The translations under genes were made by a program, and so were the position numbers. Shown here in pieces: positions 25,453 through 33,648 of a stretch of DNA of 64,000 nucleotides. Positions within the stretch are counted from its first letter, which is position 1. Each line of letters begins with the position of its first letter. This stretch comes from Mucilaginibacter robiniae (GTDB taxonomy: Bacteria > Bacteroidota > Bacteroidia > Sphingobacteriales > Sphingobacteriaceae), in NCBI RefSeq assembly GCF_012849215.1, contig NZ_CP051682.1, positions 2,108,001 to 2,172,000 on the forward strand, read 5' to 3'. Below the pieces are notes generated by a model, which was given only the letters and a program-made list of their open reading frames with translations, was not told where the DNA came from and made no database searches.

Positions 25453-26415
25453 TTAAGATAAAGTCAGTGGATGATGCTTGTTAAGTGCCTCTTTCAGGTC
25501 TTCCAGATTGGTGGTTTTATATCTTTCAGTTGAACTGACATAACGATGCCCGGCCATGTATTGAACGGTACGCAGGTTCTTTTCTTTGAGCCATTCCGTG
25601 ATCACACTTTGCCTGATCTGCTTAGCATGTTTGTATTTGGGATTCAGTTTCCTAAGCGCATAGTTGAGGTGTAAAAGACTGTTTTTGATGTCCTCTAATG
25701 TGTTGATGCTGATAAACAAACGCTCGATATCCTGTTCATCCTTGTAGCGATCCGGCTTGCGCCCCGGTCGTTCGGCCAGGCGCTCAGCCAGTATTTTCGG
25801 GCGGATGACCAACAAGTATTCATGCAGTTCGAGGATCTGATGGGGCTGCAATGGAAGTAAACGGCCAAGTTGTCTGCCGGTTGCAGGAATATGGATTTTG
25901 CCCTCTCTCAGTTTCAGGTGCTCAGGGCGCAAATGGCTCAGTTCATCTCTTGTAATGGCCTGATAAACAAGTAATCCTATAATTACCTTATTGCGGTAGG
26001 TACGGTTGTCTGTGACCTGGTAACTTTCATAAAGCGCCTCCATTTCAGGCATGGTTAACAGGTCGTGCGGGAGGTTTCTGACTGTACCTTTAAGTATGAT
26101 TCCCGCTGCCGGATTAATGCCAATTTCCTGTTCCTGTTGCAGGTGGGAGAAGTAATACCGTAAGGTCCGCATGATCTGATTGATCAGCTTGATACTAAAG
26201 CCTTTCTGCCTGAGATGGTCGGCAAACTCCATCACATCGGCGTGTGTGATCTGCGCTAAAGCCAGGCTTTGGCCAGTTAGCCATTCGTGGAATGTGGCTG
26301 TATAGTTGATGGTTTGATGGATGTAGCTGTGACTGAACTGCTCATGTTTCAGGTAAGCCCGGAAAGGCTCTAAAGCGGCCAGCGTAGCCAGGCCGAACTC
26401 ATATTTTTTGTTCAT
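25453..26415 (-). CDS. Tyrosine recombinase, second of pair
   Basis: A 320-residue XerC/D-like recombinase with an N-terminal SAM-like domain (about 15-110) and a catalytic domain. Visible catalytic features are the R in YQAITRDELSHL, AKQIRQSVI in place of HxxR (first His missing), AGHRYVSSTERY with the late His and the Tyr nucleophile. Upstream ATG at 26457 is possible, but the ATG at 26415 overlaps the end of the first recombinase by 17 bases and gives the expected N-terminus. Changed HxxR suggests it may act as an architectural partner. Operon with the recombinase and ATPase upstream. Confidence 0.85.
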   Translation of the reverse strand: MNKKYEFGLATLAALEPFRAYLKHEQFSHSYIHQTINYTATFHEWLTGQSLALAQITHADVMEFADHLRQKGFSIKLINQIMRTLRYYFSHLQQEQEIGINPAAGIILKGTVRNLPHDLLTMPEMEALYESYQVTDNRTYRNKVIIGLLVYQAITRDELSHLRPEHLKLREGKIHIPATGRQLGRLLPLQPHQILELHEYLLVIRPKILAERLAERPGRKPDRYKDEQDIERLFISINTLEDIKNSLLHLNYALRKLNPKYKHAKQIRQSVITEWLKEKNLRTVQYMAGHRYVSSTERYKTTNLEDLKEALNKHHPLTLS

Positions 26416-27295
26416 GCTGTAGGTGGGTGTAGATCTGCGTACTTTCCATGCTGCCATGCCCTAAAAAGCGTTGTATCTGTTCCAATTGCATACCAGAATG
26501 AAGCAGATGACTGGCAATACTGTGCCGCAGGGTATGCAGCCCGACGGGTTTAGGAATGGCCGCAGCTTTTTTTAAGGTCTGTAAACGATCATAACAGGTT
26601 TGGCCGGTAAGCCTTGCGCCACTGACATTAAGGAATAAGGCATCTTCTTTTTTATCACCGGCAAAGTGTGGACGGGCATACAGGATATAGTTCTCCAGAT
26701 CGGTTTTAGCAGTACCGGCCAATGGCACATAACGCTCTTTATAACCTTTTCCTTTGCGAACGTAAACCAGTTCTTTATCCGGCAGGATGTCGCGGACATT
26801 GATATTAACCGCCTCGTTTTTCCGCAGGCCACAACCATAATAAAGGGCAAGCATAGCCCGATCCCGAAGCCCGTATATATCATCTTTAACCACATCGTAA
26901 AGCTTGCTGATCTCGGCCAGGGTCAGTATGCTTTTGATATTGGTGCTTTTTCCTTTGATGCGCAATTTCACAGTAAAGCTCGGCTGGCCGCTTTCCATCA
27001 GGTAACGGCTGAACTTGCGGATCACCTGTAAGTGTTTCCGAATATAGTTGAGGCTGATCGCACCGGCTGCGGTCTGGCTTGGCCTTTCGTGGAGGCATTC
27101 CAGGTATTTTTTCAGGTGATCGGGCTGGATATCATGTGGATGGTCGCAGTTTTGCGCTTCTAAGTAAAGCAGGAACTCCACCAACATTTTGGGCATATCG
27201 CGGGGACTGGTAGGTTCAAAGTTGAGTATCCTGAGCCATTGGGTAAAGCCTGCATGCAGCCGGATATACAGCGGATTTTTTAAGGTGCCTTGCAT
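26399..27295 (-). CDS. Tyrosine recombinase, first of pair
   Basis: A 298-residue recombinase with the complete catalytic set: R in CGLRKNEAVNI, K in VRKGKGYKERYVPL, HTLRHSIASHLL (HxxR), FLGHGSMESTQIY with His and Tyr. An N-terminal SAM-like domain covers about 5-105. It begins 3 bases after the ATPase stop and overlaps the second recombinase, so ATPase and both recombinases are one operon. Paired tyrosine recombinases occur in Tn554-like transposons and RIT elements, but an ATPase partner of this kind differs from both. Confidence 0.9.
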   Translation of the reverse strand: MQGTLKNPLYIRLHAGFTQWLRILNFEPTSPRDMPKMLVEFLLYLEAQNCDHPHDIQPDHLKKYLECLHERPSQTAAGAISLNYIRKHLQVIRKFSRYLMESGQPSFTVKLRIKGKSTNIKSILTLAEISKLYDVVKDDIYGLRDRAMLALYYGCGLRKNEAVNINVRDILPDKELVYVRKGKGYKERYVPLAGTAKTDLENYILYARPHFAGDKKEDALFLNVSGARLTGQTCYDRLQTLKKAAAIPKPVGLHTLRHSIASHLLHSGMQLEQIQRFLGHGSMESTQIYTHLQHEQKI

Positions 27296-27298
27296 TTT

Positions 27299-28921
27299 CT
27301 ATTGTTGTTGGGTTACTGTACTTTTCTTGCTGGTTTTCTGCACGTTATGTAACCCATCGGGACTGTGGGATACACCTGGGATACTATGATTTACCTTACG
27401 TATCTCAGCAAGGATGTTTTCCATCATTTCATGGGCATCATTGGTCAGGGTTTCCAGATCATCCCAGCTTTGTACCTTGTATTCAAAGCCTTTATAGCGG
27501 CTGCCGCGCGCGATCTTGATATAACCCATGCGTTCCAGTTCATACAGGTAACGAGCTAGGCTGCTTGGGCTGAGGCGAAAGACCGGGCGCACTTCCTTGC
27601 TGTAAAAGGTTTCGCTGTCGTTTTGCCGTAGCCAGGCTTTCAACTTTTCAAAGAATGAACGGCAGGCATCATTCAGCTCATCGCTCTTTTTAAGCAGGGT
27701 TGTTTCCAGCAGCGAAAAAGCAACCTCAATATCTTCAATCGTAGTTTCTACGTACTGCTCACCTGTAGTGGTATCGGTTTGCAGTTCCCTTTGGTATTGG
27801 TGGTAGAACGTAATGGTTTCGGTGAACAACAAAAGCAGCAGCATGGTACGCCTGGGCTTAAAGATGGCTTCCGGCAGTTGCAGGTAGGTAGCGAACGGAT
27901 TTTTAACGCTCACCGGCTGCAGCAGGCGCTGCACATTCTTCAGCTGCTCGCGCACGTTGCGCTCGGCCTGGTGATCAAGCAGCCCTGCGCTTTGCCTGCG
28001 CTGGTAGTCCATGATCTTTTTGTCCTGCTCAGGGCTATCATCCGTGTAGAGCAGGATACAGCGGTTGGCGTTATCTTCGTAAAGCTGTTCGCGGGTGGTA
28101 CACCCGCTGACACAAACCGGGCCTTCTACGTTAAGCGTAACCGTTTTAAGGTTGCCCTTGCTGTCTTTCAGGGTTACCGTTTTGCTGATCCTGCGCTTGC
28201 TTTGCAGTTCCCGGAGCGGGTACAACACGTTATCTGCACCATCCATATCTTCGATCAGCAGCAACTTATTTTTAAGCTCATCCTTACCGAAGTAGTAAAA
28301 AGCGTTCATCGATAGCATGGTGATCTCCAGCTTATCTTCTTCCGGGATCAGTTCGCTGACCCTTTCCTGTAACCAGGTCTTGCCGGTTCCGGAAGGCCCC
28401 AGGCACATCAGATGCAGCGGTGTATTCCGCTTTCTGGAGGTATAGATCAGGTAGGCGATCAGGCTGTTCACTTCTTCACCGACAATGCCGCTGGCCGAGA
28501 TCGCCTGCCGGGTCCGTCCGAGCAGGCCGGGCGCTTTGAGGTATTGCAGCGCAATTTTGCGCTCGGCTTCGGTGAGCTGTTTCTTTTCTGCCTGTTTTGG
28601 CTTCATGGCTTCCAGCCGCTCGGTCCGGTAATCTTCCAGGGCAGCAGTCAGGCGGCTGATCACCCCGGCCAGTTCAGCGGCAGCCACATCCAGCGCATCA
28701 CCGGCTTTCTCTATCAGCTGCTCGGTGTGAACACTGTTGTACAGGTCAAGGTTGTGGCGAAAGGCCTTGTTGGTGTTGCCACCGCTGACAATCTTCAATG
28801 TTACTTTTAAGCGGTCAAAGCCGGTCAGTTTGATGCCGCCCAATACCGTAGTGTGAAGTTTTCCATCCATGTAAAGTAACAACTCTGGATTATCTGTAAT
28901 TAGCTTAGGTACTACATTCAT
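27299..28921 (-). CDS. P-loop ATPase of recombinase module
   Basis: A 540-residue protein with a P-loop ATPase core: Walker A GPSGTGKT at residues 175-182, Walker B LLLIEDMDGAD near 221-230, and an AAA+-like arrangement to about 330. Before it is a helical domain; after it a probable winged-helix (FRLSPSSLARYLYELERMGYIKI near 450-475) that would bind DNA. Such proteins are sometimes labelled DNA primase in Bacteroidetes, but no zinc or TOPRIM motif is visible. Together with the two recombinases it could prepare or remodel DNA for recombination, comparable in logic to helper ATPases of transposons. Divergent from the XRE regulator at 29065. Confidence 0.8.
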   Translation of the reverse strand: MNVVPKLITDNPELLLYMDGKLHTTVLGGIKLTGFDRLKVTLKIVSGGNTNKAFRHNLDLYNSVHTEQLIEKAGDALDVAAAELAGVISRLTAALEDYRTERLEAMKPKQAEKKQLTEAERKIALQYLKAPGLLGRTRQAISASGIVGEEVNSLIAYLIYTSRKRNTPLHLMCLGPSGTGKTWLQERVSELIPEEDKLEITMLSMNAFYYFGKDELKNKLLLIEDMDGADNVLYPLRELQSKRRISKTVTLKDSKGNLKTVTLNVEGPVCVSGCTTREQLYEDNANRCILLYTDDSPEQDKKIMDYQRRQSAGLLDHQAERNVREQLKNVQRLLQPVSVKNPFATYLQLPEAIFKPRRTMLLLLLFTETITFYHQYQRELQTDTTTGEQYVETTIEDIEVAFSLLETTLLKKSDELNDACRSFFEKLKAWLRQNDSETFYSKEVRPVFRLSPSSLARYLYELERMGYIKIARGSRYKGFEYKVQSWDDLETLTNDAHEMMENILAEIRKVNHSIPGVSHSPDGLHNVQKTSKKSTVTQQQ

Positions 28922-28986
28922 ATAAAATCAGATGTTATAATGCTTTTTATTGCAGCAATAATAATGATGCTATGTTCATAAAAGCA

Positions 28987-29029
28987 AATGATACCCATTT
29001 GTATTTTACCACGCATTTTATGTATCATT
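28987..29029. promoter_or_regulatory. Candidate XRE operator between divergent genes
   Basis: AATGATAC at 28987-28994 and its complement GTATCATT at 29022-29029 form an inverted repeat in the 143-base gap between the ATPase and XRE genes. TATTTTTG at 29035-29042 fits the Bacteroidetes -7 element for the XRE gene, though a matching upstream TTG is not seen. An XRE dimer bound here could control both directions. Confidence 0.45.
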
Positions 29030-29064
29030 CTTAGTATTTTTGATGTTAAAGGATTAAAGGAAGA

Positions 29065-29415
29065 ATGAGTTTAGGAAGCCGGATCAGGGAGCTACGTACC
29101 CAAAAAAGACTGAAACAGGCGGAGCTTGGCGCGATCGTCGGGCTGACGTATGTACAGATTGGCCGTTATGAGATAGGAAAGGCTAAACCAGCAGCCGATA
29201 TGCTTTCTAAGCTGGCCAAAGCATTGGATACGACTGCTGATTACCTGGTGAATGATGATGTGAGTGATCCGACTATAGCGGCGCAATTGACCGACCGGGA
29301 ACTGCTTAAACAGTTTAAGGAAGTGGAGTTATTTAGCCCAGAGGATAAGCATTTGGTCAAGACGTTTATTGATGCCTTTATTACTAAAAGGCATATTCAG
29401 GAATTGGCTAAGTAA
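29065..29415 (+). CDS. XRE-family regulator of recombinase module
   Basis: A 116-residue protein with a classic Cro/CI helix-turn-helix: RIRELRTQKRLKQAELGAI, VGLTYVQIGRYEIGKAKPA, then a C-terminal helical tail (LLKQFKEVELFSPEDKHLV). It is transcribed away from the ATPase/recombinase operon, the usual arrangement for a regulator controlling a mobile module. A terminator follows at 29429. A related tail fragment lies at 22675-22827. Confidence 0.88.
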   Translation: MSLGSRIRELRTQKRLKQAELGAIVGLTYVQIGRYEIGKAKPAADMLSKLAKALDTTADYLVNDDVSDPTIAAQLTDRELLKQFKEVELFSPEDKHLVKTFIDAFITKRHIQELAK

Positions 29416-29428
29416 AAGCTATAATACG

Positions 29429-29454
29429 AACAAAGCCCCAATCGGGGCTTTGTT
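29429..29454 (+). terminator. Hairpin after XRE gene and immunity gene
   Basis: AACAAAGCCCC pairs with GGGGCTTTGTT around AATC, followed by GTTTTCTT. It lies between the convergent XRE and immunity genes and can serve both. Confidence 0.8.
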
Positions 29455-29460
29455 GTTTTC

Positions 29461-29928
29461 TTAATTACCTTTATTCTCAGAACTAAGTAGTTTCCAATTG
29501 TTTGAACCGCATTCATAATCAAATGTGGTTTTTGACCCACCACCATTTGCAAAGTTATAATTGTGATTTTTATAAGTTATATAGAAGTCGACAATTGTTA
29601 CTGTAAAGCGATTGTTATTTAATGAGGCAAAGACTTTCCAAGCGTAAATCCCTTTTTTAATAATCTTGCGATTGCGATCATCATAAACAGTAATAGCCTT
29701 AAACTTATTGGATGATGGAAGGTAATTTAACGGCTGATCCTGTTCGTTTAGTAAATACAAGTTGTCAAAGTAATCTTTATTGTTTTGATTCTTAGTTGCC
29801 GCCTTAAACGCAGTGTATTTAATGCAGATCGCGGAATCAATCATTACTTTGTATTCGTCTTTATTTTGTTGTGCGTTAACTTTTAACGCAGCAATTAATA
29901 CAAGTACTATAAAAAACGTCTTTTTCAT
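29461..29928 (-). CDS. Secreted protein, candidate immunity to JAB-like RHS toxin
   Basis: A 155-residue protein with a signal peptide (cleavage near VNAQ, residue 19-20), followed by a strand-rich domain with VTIVDFYITYKNHNYNF and a late YECGSNNW. No family recognised. It starts 4 bases after the stop of the complete RHS gene, so it is the likely immunity partner; the signal peptide suggests it acts in the periplasm. Assignment rests on position. Confidence 0.65.
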   Translation of the reverse strand: MKKTFFIVLVLIAALKVNAQQNKDEYKVMIDSAICIKYTAFKAATKNQNNKDYFDNLYLLNEQDQPLNYLPSSNKFKAITVYDDRNRKIIKKGIYAWKVFASLNNNRFTVTIVDFYITYKNHNYNFANGGGSKTTFDYECGSNNWKLLSSENKGN

Positions 29929-29932
29929 TATG

Positions 29933-32900
29933 TTACTGCTTTGGTGTTACAAAGTTGGCTTGTGGAATTGTAGCTATTACTCCTGTATTATTATATATAT
30001 AAACTGTTCCGTTACCTCTTGAAAACACATAGTTTATTTTACTACCGCTATTTCCTACATCCCCTCCAACATTAGATGGTGCATTCAAAAAGTTACCAGA
30101 GGTAGTACTACCGCCTATTGTATTACTTCCCCCCGATGATAGGAATTTAGTCCCACTGGGATGAGAGTGGAATGTTGAACGGGTTTCGTATGCAGGTAAA
30201 TCAATATGAGCATTGGGGTCTTTTATAGGGTCGGCAACAGGTCCTGGTTTTGCCTGTTCAACTGTACCGCTACCATCACTTTTTACAGCACCCCCATATT
30301 CTCTGTTATTAGCATCGGAAGTACCACCTCGTCCATTATCTTGATTTACAACATCTACCATTCCTTGTCGGGTAGATGCTTTACCTTCTATCTCAACACT
30401 GTTTTTATAAGCAATGTCATTACTTTCAAATGCGGACGTATTACCATTATTATCTTTAATGAACTTCTCAGTCGCCTTTTTATCATCTTTTGAAATACCG
30501 GCAGATGGGGCACCGCTATCGAAATTCTTATCTGTTGTTTTTATGACATAAACCTTTCCGTCATCTTTTCCATCGCTACCGACCTTTCTTCCTTTTTCAT
30601 CAAGGAAATCACCTGGTATCATCCCATCCTTATCAACAAATCTGACTGGATTATTATATGAATAAGCGTAGGTTGACCATCGTCTTGATACCTCTGCCAT
30701 CGGATCAATTGAAGTAAAACGCCCAATTACAGGGTCGTAGAAACGTGCACCGTAATCGTATTGGTTATCCAGCTCGGTTTGCACCTCCTTGCCGTTGTAA
30801 AGATAACGATTCGGATGAGATCCCTGGTATAAACCATACCGTAAACCAAAAGCATAGTAGTCGTCCTGCTGCAAGATGCGGATGCCGCCTGTAGTTGGGT
30901 CTTTGTCCACACTCAAGCGTACGTTACCCAGATGATCTTTCAGGTCGTACTGGTACGTGTAACCACCGCTGCCATTCGGTGTTGCCCTGCCTTCCTCGGT
31001 TTGCACCAGCTCAATCGAGCCATCTGCCTTATACTGTATGCCCGAGACATAATCCGTTACACTGCCCGCACCTTGCATGGACTGGTGGCGCAGCTTACGT
31101 CCGCCAGCATCATACGTATAAGTAGCCAGTGTGGTGTTATTTGCATCACTGATGCGCTCAGGCAGGTTCAGCACATTGTAGCCGATCAGCTTACTGCCGC
31201 CATCCGAATTTGCATTCCCGTTTAGGTCATAGCTGTAGCTGCGCGTAGCAAACCCGCTACCCGTTACAGAATTCAGCTTGTTGCTCTGCCCGCCACTCTC
31301 GTACCCGTAAGCCAGCGTACGGTAGTTCTGGCCGCTCCGCGTTAAGCTGGTGATATTGCCCATCAGATCGTAGCTCATCCGCTCGCTAAGGGTATCGCGC
31401 CGGTAAATAGCACTAGTCAGCCGGTTTAAGGCATCATAGCTGTACTTAAAAGTCTTCTGCTGTGGGTAGTTGCCATTCAGGAGCATCTCTGCGATGTTGC
31501 CGTTGTACTGGGCCGTTACCGTATCTTCCGGGCTGTTGTAAGCCAGATCCAGCACCATCAGGTTATTGCCACTGTTGGCAACCCGGAGCCAGCCCCGCTC
31601 GTTGTAGTTGTACGTGGTGGTTTGCAGCCCGTTACCCACCGTTTTGCTTTTAAGCTGACCGATTTCGTTGTAGGCTAGCTTGGAGAGTACCACCCAGTCC
31701 TGGTCCCCGGTCATCTTCTGCCTGGTTTGCAGCTTTCTGCCCATATGATCGTAGTCATAACTACCAGCAATCGTGAGCGCAGGTGAGCTGCCGCTTTTTT
31801 GGGTATAATGCTCCCGCGTGCTCGCCGTCACCTCGTTCGTAAAGTCGTACGTGGTAGTCACTTTATCATAGTTGCCGGCCTGCAGCACCCCACCCAGGTA
31901 ATGCTGCTGGTAGCTCAAGGTATTGCGCCCTTTGTCATCATAGTAGTTCGCTGACCAAAGCATATCCGGCGCCGTGTTGCCCATCGTGTTGAGTACCGCC
32001 GTACGGCTGACTGTTAACAGCCCCTGCGTTTGGGCGCTTACTCCGCTGGGTGAACTAAAGGCAGTAGGCAGATCAGGCACGTTATAGTCATCATAGTAGT
32101 TTACTACTAAGGCTTGCTTGTTGGCTCCGCTGGGAATAGCCGTGTTCGTGTAGCCGAAAAAGCCGCCCGCATCCCGAACTTCCCACTCCGTGGTTGGTGT
32201 CCCTACCTGCTGTAATAAAGTGGTGACGCTAGCTTGCAGCTCCGCCCGCTTTTGCTGGCCATGTCCGTTTTCTACCCCGGTCATTACGACTCTTCCCAGT
32301 GCATCATACTTTGTAAAGCTCCATTGCTGCTTAGTGTACTGCACGGCATCCTGGGTAAATATGACCTGATCCAGCAGGTTATACACCATATACTCCCAGC
32401 CTTTACCCGGCAGTTTTTTCTCGATCAAACGGTTACGCCCGTCATAACGGTACTGGTAGCACAGGTTATCCAGCAGGGTCTGGTCACTCCCGCTGCTTCG
32501 TCCGGCATCCGGATTGACGCCCGGCGTTAGTACAAAAGAAAGGTTGCCCAGATCATCATACACATAGTAAGTCGAGAGCACCTCGTCCTGGTTAGTAGCG
32601 TTGTTGTGGTTAAACAGGCGTTTGAGCACCACATGCCCTTCCTTGTCCTTGTACTCGTGTACCTGACCAGCCAGGTTATCCGATGGCTTCCAGTTCTCAT
32701 CCTTGCTGATAGTGAGATACAGCTGACCCGCCACATAGTTCCCCGAACTGCTCAGCGTACGCTGATACTCTTGCCCAGAGGTCATCACCGCATCAGCCCG
32801 GTAAAGCCTTACTCCGTACGTGCCATCGGCATCATTGCTGCCATACTCGGTTCTCAGGGTATGACCCGAGTTGCCTACCGAAGCGCTGTATGGCTGCCAG

Positions 32901-33613
32901 GCATCACCAGGGGCGCCCTGCTCCAGGATACGGTTAAGCGGTGAAGGTTCAAAGCTGGTCTGGGCATAAGGATTTGGAATGGTTACGATACCACCATCTT
33001 GCTGCGTGCCGCTGGCTCCGTTACCCGCAGGATTATAAAAGCGGTACACGCCCGCACCCGGCGTCAGGGCATCGCTCCGGTAAGCGCCTGCCAGACCCGA
33101 AACCGCTACATAAGGCAGGTACTTCTGCGCCTCTCTGCCGTAGGCATCATAAGCAAAAGGCTGCACCAGGTCACTGCCGCTGGGCGAGCCTTTCACCTGC
33201 ACCGTTTGCAAAGGTCTGCCCAGCCCGTCCAAATACTGGATGCTTTGCATTACATCGCAGGTGCTGTACGTGTTCACTTGTGGATCATAGCTGGGCTGAC
33301 GAGGAACTGAAGTGATAATGTAGTTTTGATTGTTGCTGGGCGCAGTGCCCAAGGTGGTGCATAGCGCCCCGCTGCTGCCATTCAAGGTATACAGGCGCAG
33401 ACTCTGCCCGGAACTGGCCGTAAAGTGAAAGTCTTTCAGGATGATCTGGTCCGGGCGGTAGTACACGCCGGCGTCCAGCGTACCGGTAATATTATCCTGC
33501 GAAAGCGGCTTTTGGGCCTGTAGGGCACCACTGGTGCACAGCAGCGCCAGCAGCATCAGGCTATAGCGTAGCCGGGCAGCGCCATGCTGCCAGGCTGAGG
33601 TTTGATTCTTCAT
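29933..33613 (-). CDS. RHS-repeat polymorphic toxin with JAB-like C-terminal tip
   Basis: A toxin of about 1226 residues (a start at 33649 is also possible, but the ATG at 33613 gives a proper signal peptide ending GALQAQ). The body has many YD repeats (YNYNERGW, YSYDALNRL, TYTYDAGGRKLR), then the RHS core end [15 protein letters not shown] and IDPMAEVSRRWSTYAYSYNNP, beyond which the variable tip begins. About 75 residues before the end is FHSHPSG, the metal-binding motif of JAB/MPN proteases, with upstream Glu in VEIEGKAS and downstream Asp residues; this suggests a JAB-like toxin of the type known in polymorphic toxins. It follows the SpvB-like gene and is followed by a candidate immunity gene. 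Confidence 0.85.
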   Translation of the reverse strand: MKNQTSAWQHGAARLRYSLMLLALLCTSGALQAQKPLSQDNITGTLDAGVYYRPDQIILKDFHFTASSGQSLRLYTLNGSSGALCTTLGTAPSNNQNYIITSVPRQPSYDPQVNTYSTCDVMQSIQYLDGLGRPLQTVQVKGSPSGSDLVQPFAYDAYGREAQKYLPYVAVSGLAGAYRSDALTPGAGVYRFYNPAGNGASGTQQDGGIVTIPNPYAQTSFEPSPLNRILEQGAPGDAWQPYSASVGNSGHTLRTEYGSNDADGTYGVRLYRADAVMTSGQEYQRTLSSSGNYVAGQLYLTISKDENWKPSDNLAGQVHEYKDKEGHVVLKRLFNHNNATNQDEVLSTYYVYDDLGNLSFVLTPGVNPDAGRSSGSDQTLLDNLCYQYRYDGRNRLIEKKLPGKGWEYMVYNLLDQVIFTQDAVQYTKQQWSFTKYDALGRVVMTGVENGHGQQKRAELQASVTTLLQQVGTPTTEWEVRDAGGFFGYTNTAIPSGANKQALVVNYYDDYNVPDLPTAFSSPSGVSAQTQGLLTVSRTAVLNTMGNTAPDMLWSANYYDDKGRNTLSYQQHYLGGVLQAGNYDKVTTTYDFTNEVTASTREHYTQKSGSSPALTIAGSYDYDHMGRKLQTRQKMTGDQDWVVLSKLAYNEIGQLKSKTVGNGLQTTTYNYNERGWLRVANSGNNLMVLDLAYNSPEDTVTAQYNGNIAEMLLNGNYPQQKTFKYSYDALNRLTSAIYRRDTLSERMSYDLMGNITSLTRSGQNYRTLAYGYESGGQSNKLNSVTGSGFATRSYSYDLNGNANSDGGSKLIGYNVLNLPERISDANNTTLATYTYDAGGRKLRHQSMQGAGSVTDYVSGIQYKADGSIELVQTEEGRATPNGSGGYTYQYDLKDHLGNVRLSVDKDPTTGGIRILQQDDYYAFGLRYGLYQGSHPNRYLYNGKEVQTELDNQYDYGARFYDPVIGRFTSIDPMAEVSRRWSTYAYSYNNPVRFVDKDGMIPGDFLDEKGRKVGSDGKDDGKVYVIKTTDKNFDSGAPSAGISKDDKKATEKFIKDNNGNTSAFESNDIAYKNSVEIEGKASTRQGMVDVVNQDNGRGGTSDANNREYGGAVKSDGSGTVEQAKPGPVADPIKDPNAHIDLPAYETRSTFHSHPSGTKFLSSGGSNTIGGSTTSGNFLNAPSNVGGDVGNSGSKINYVFSRGNGTVYIYNNTGVIATIPQANFVTPKQ

Positions 33614-33648
33614 CGGGAGTAAGGGTAAGTGGGGTTGAACAAAGATCA

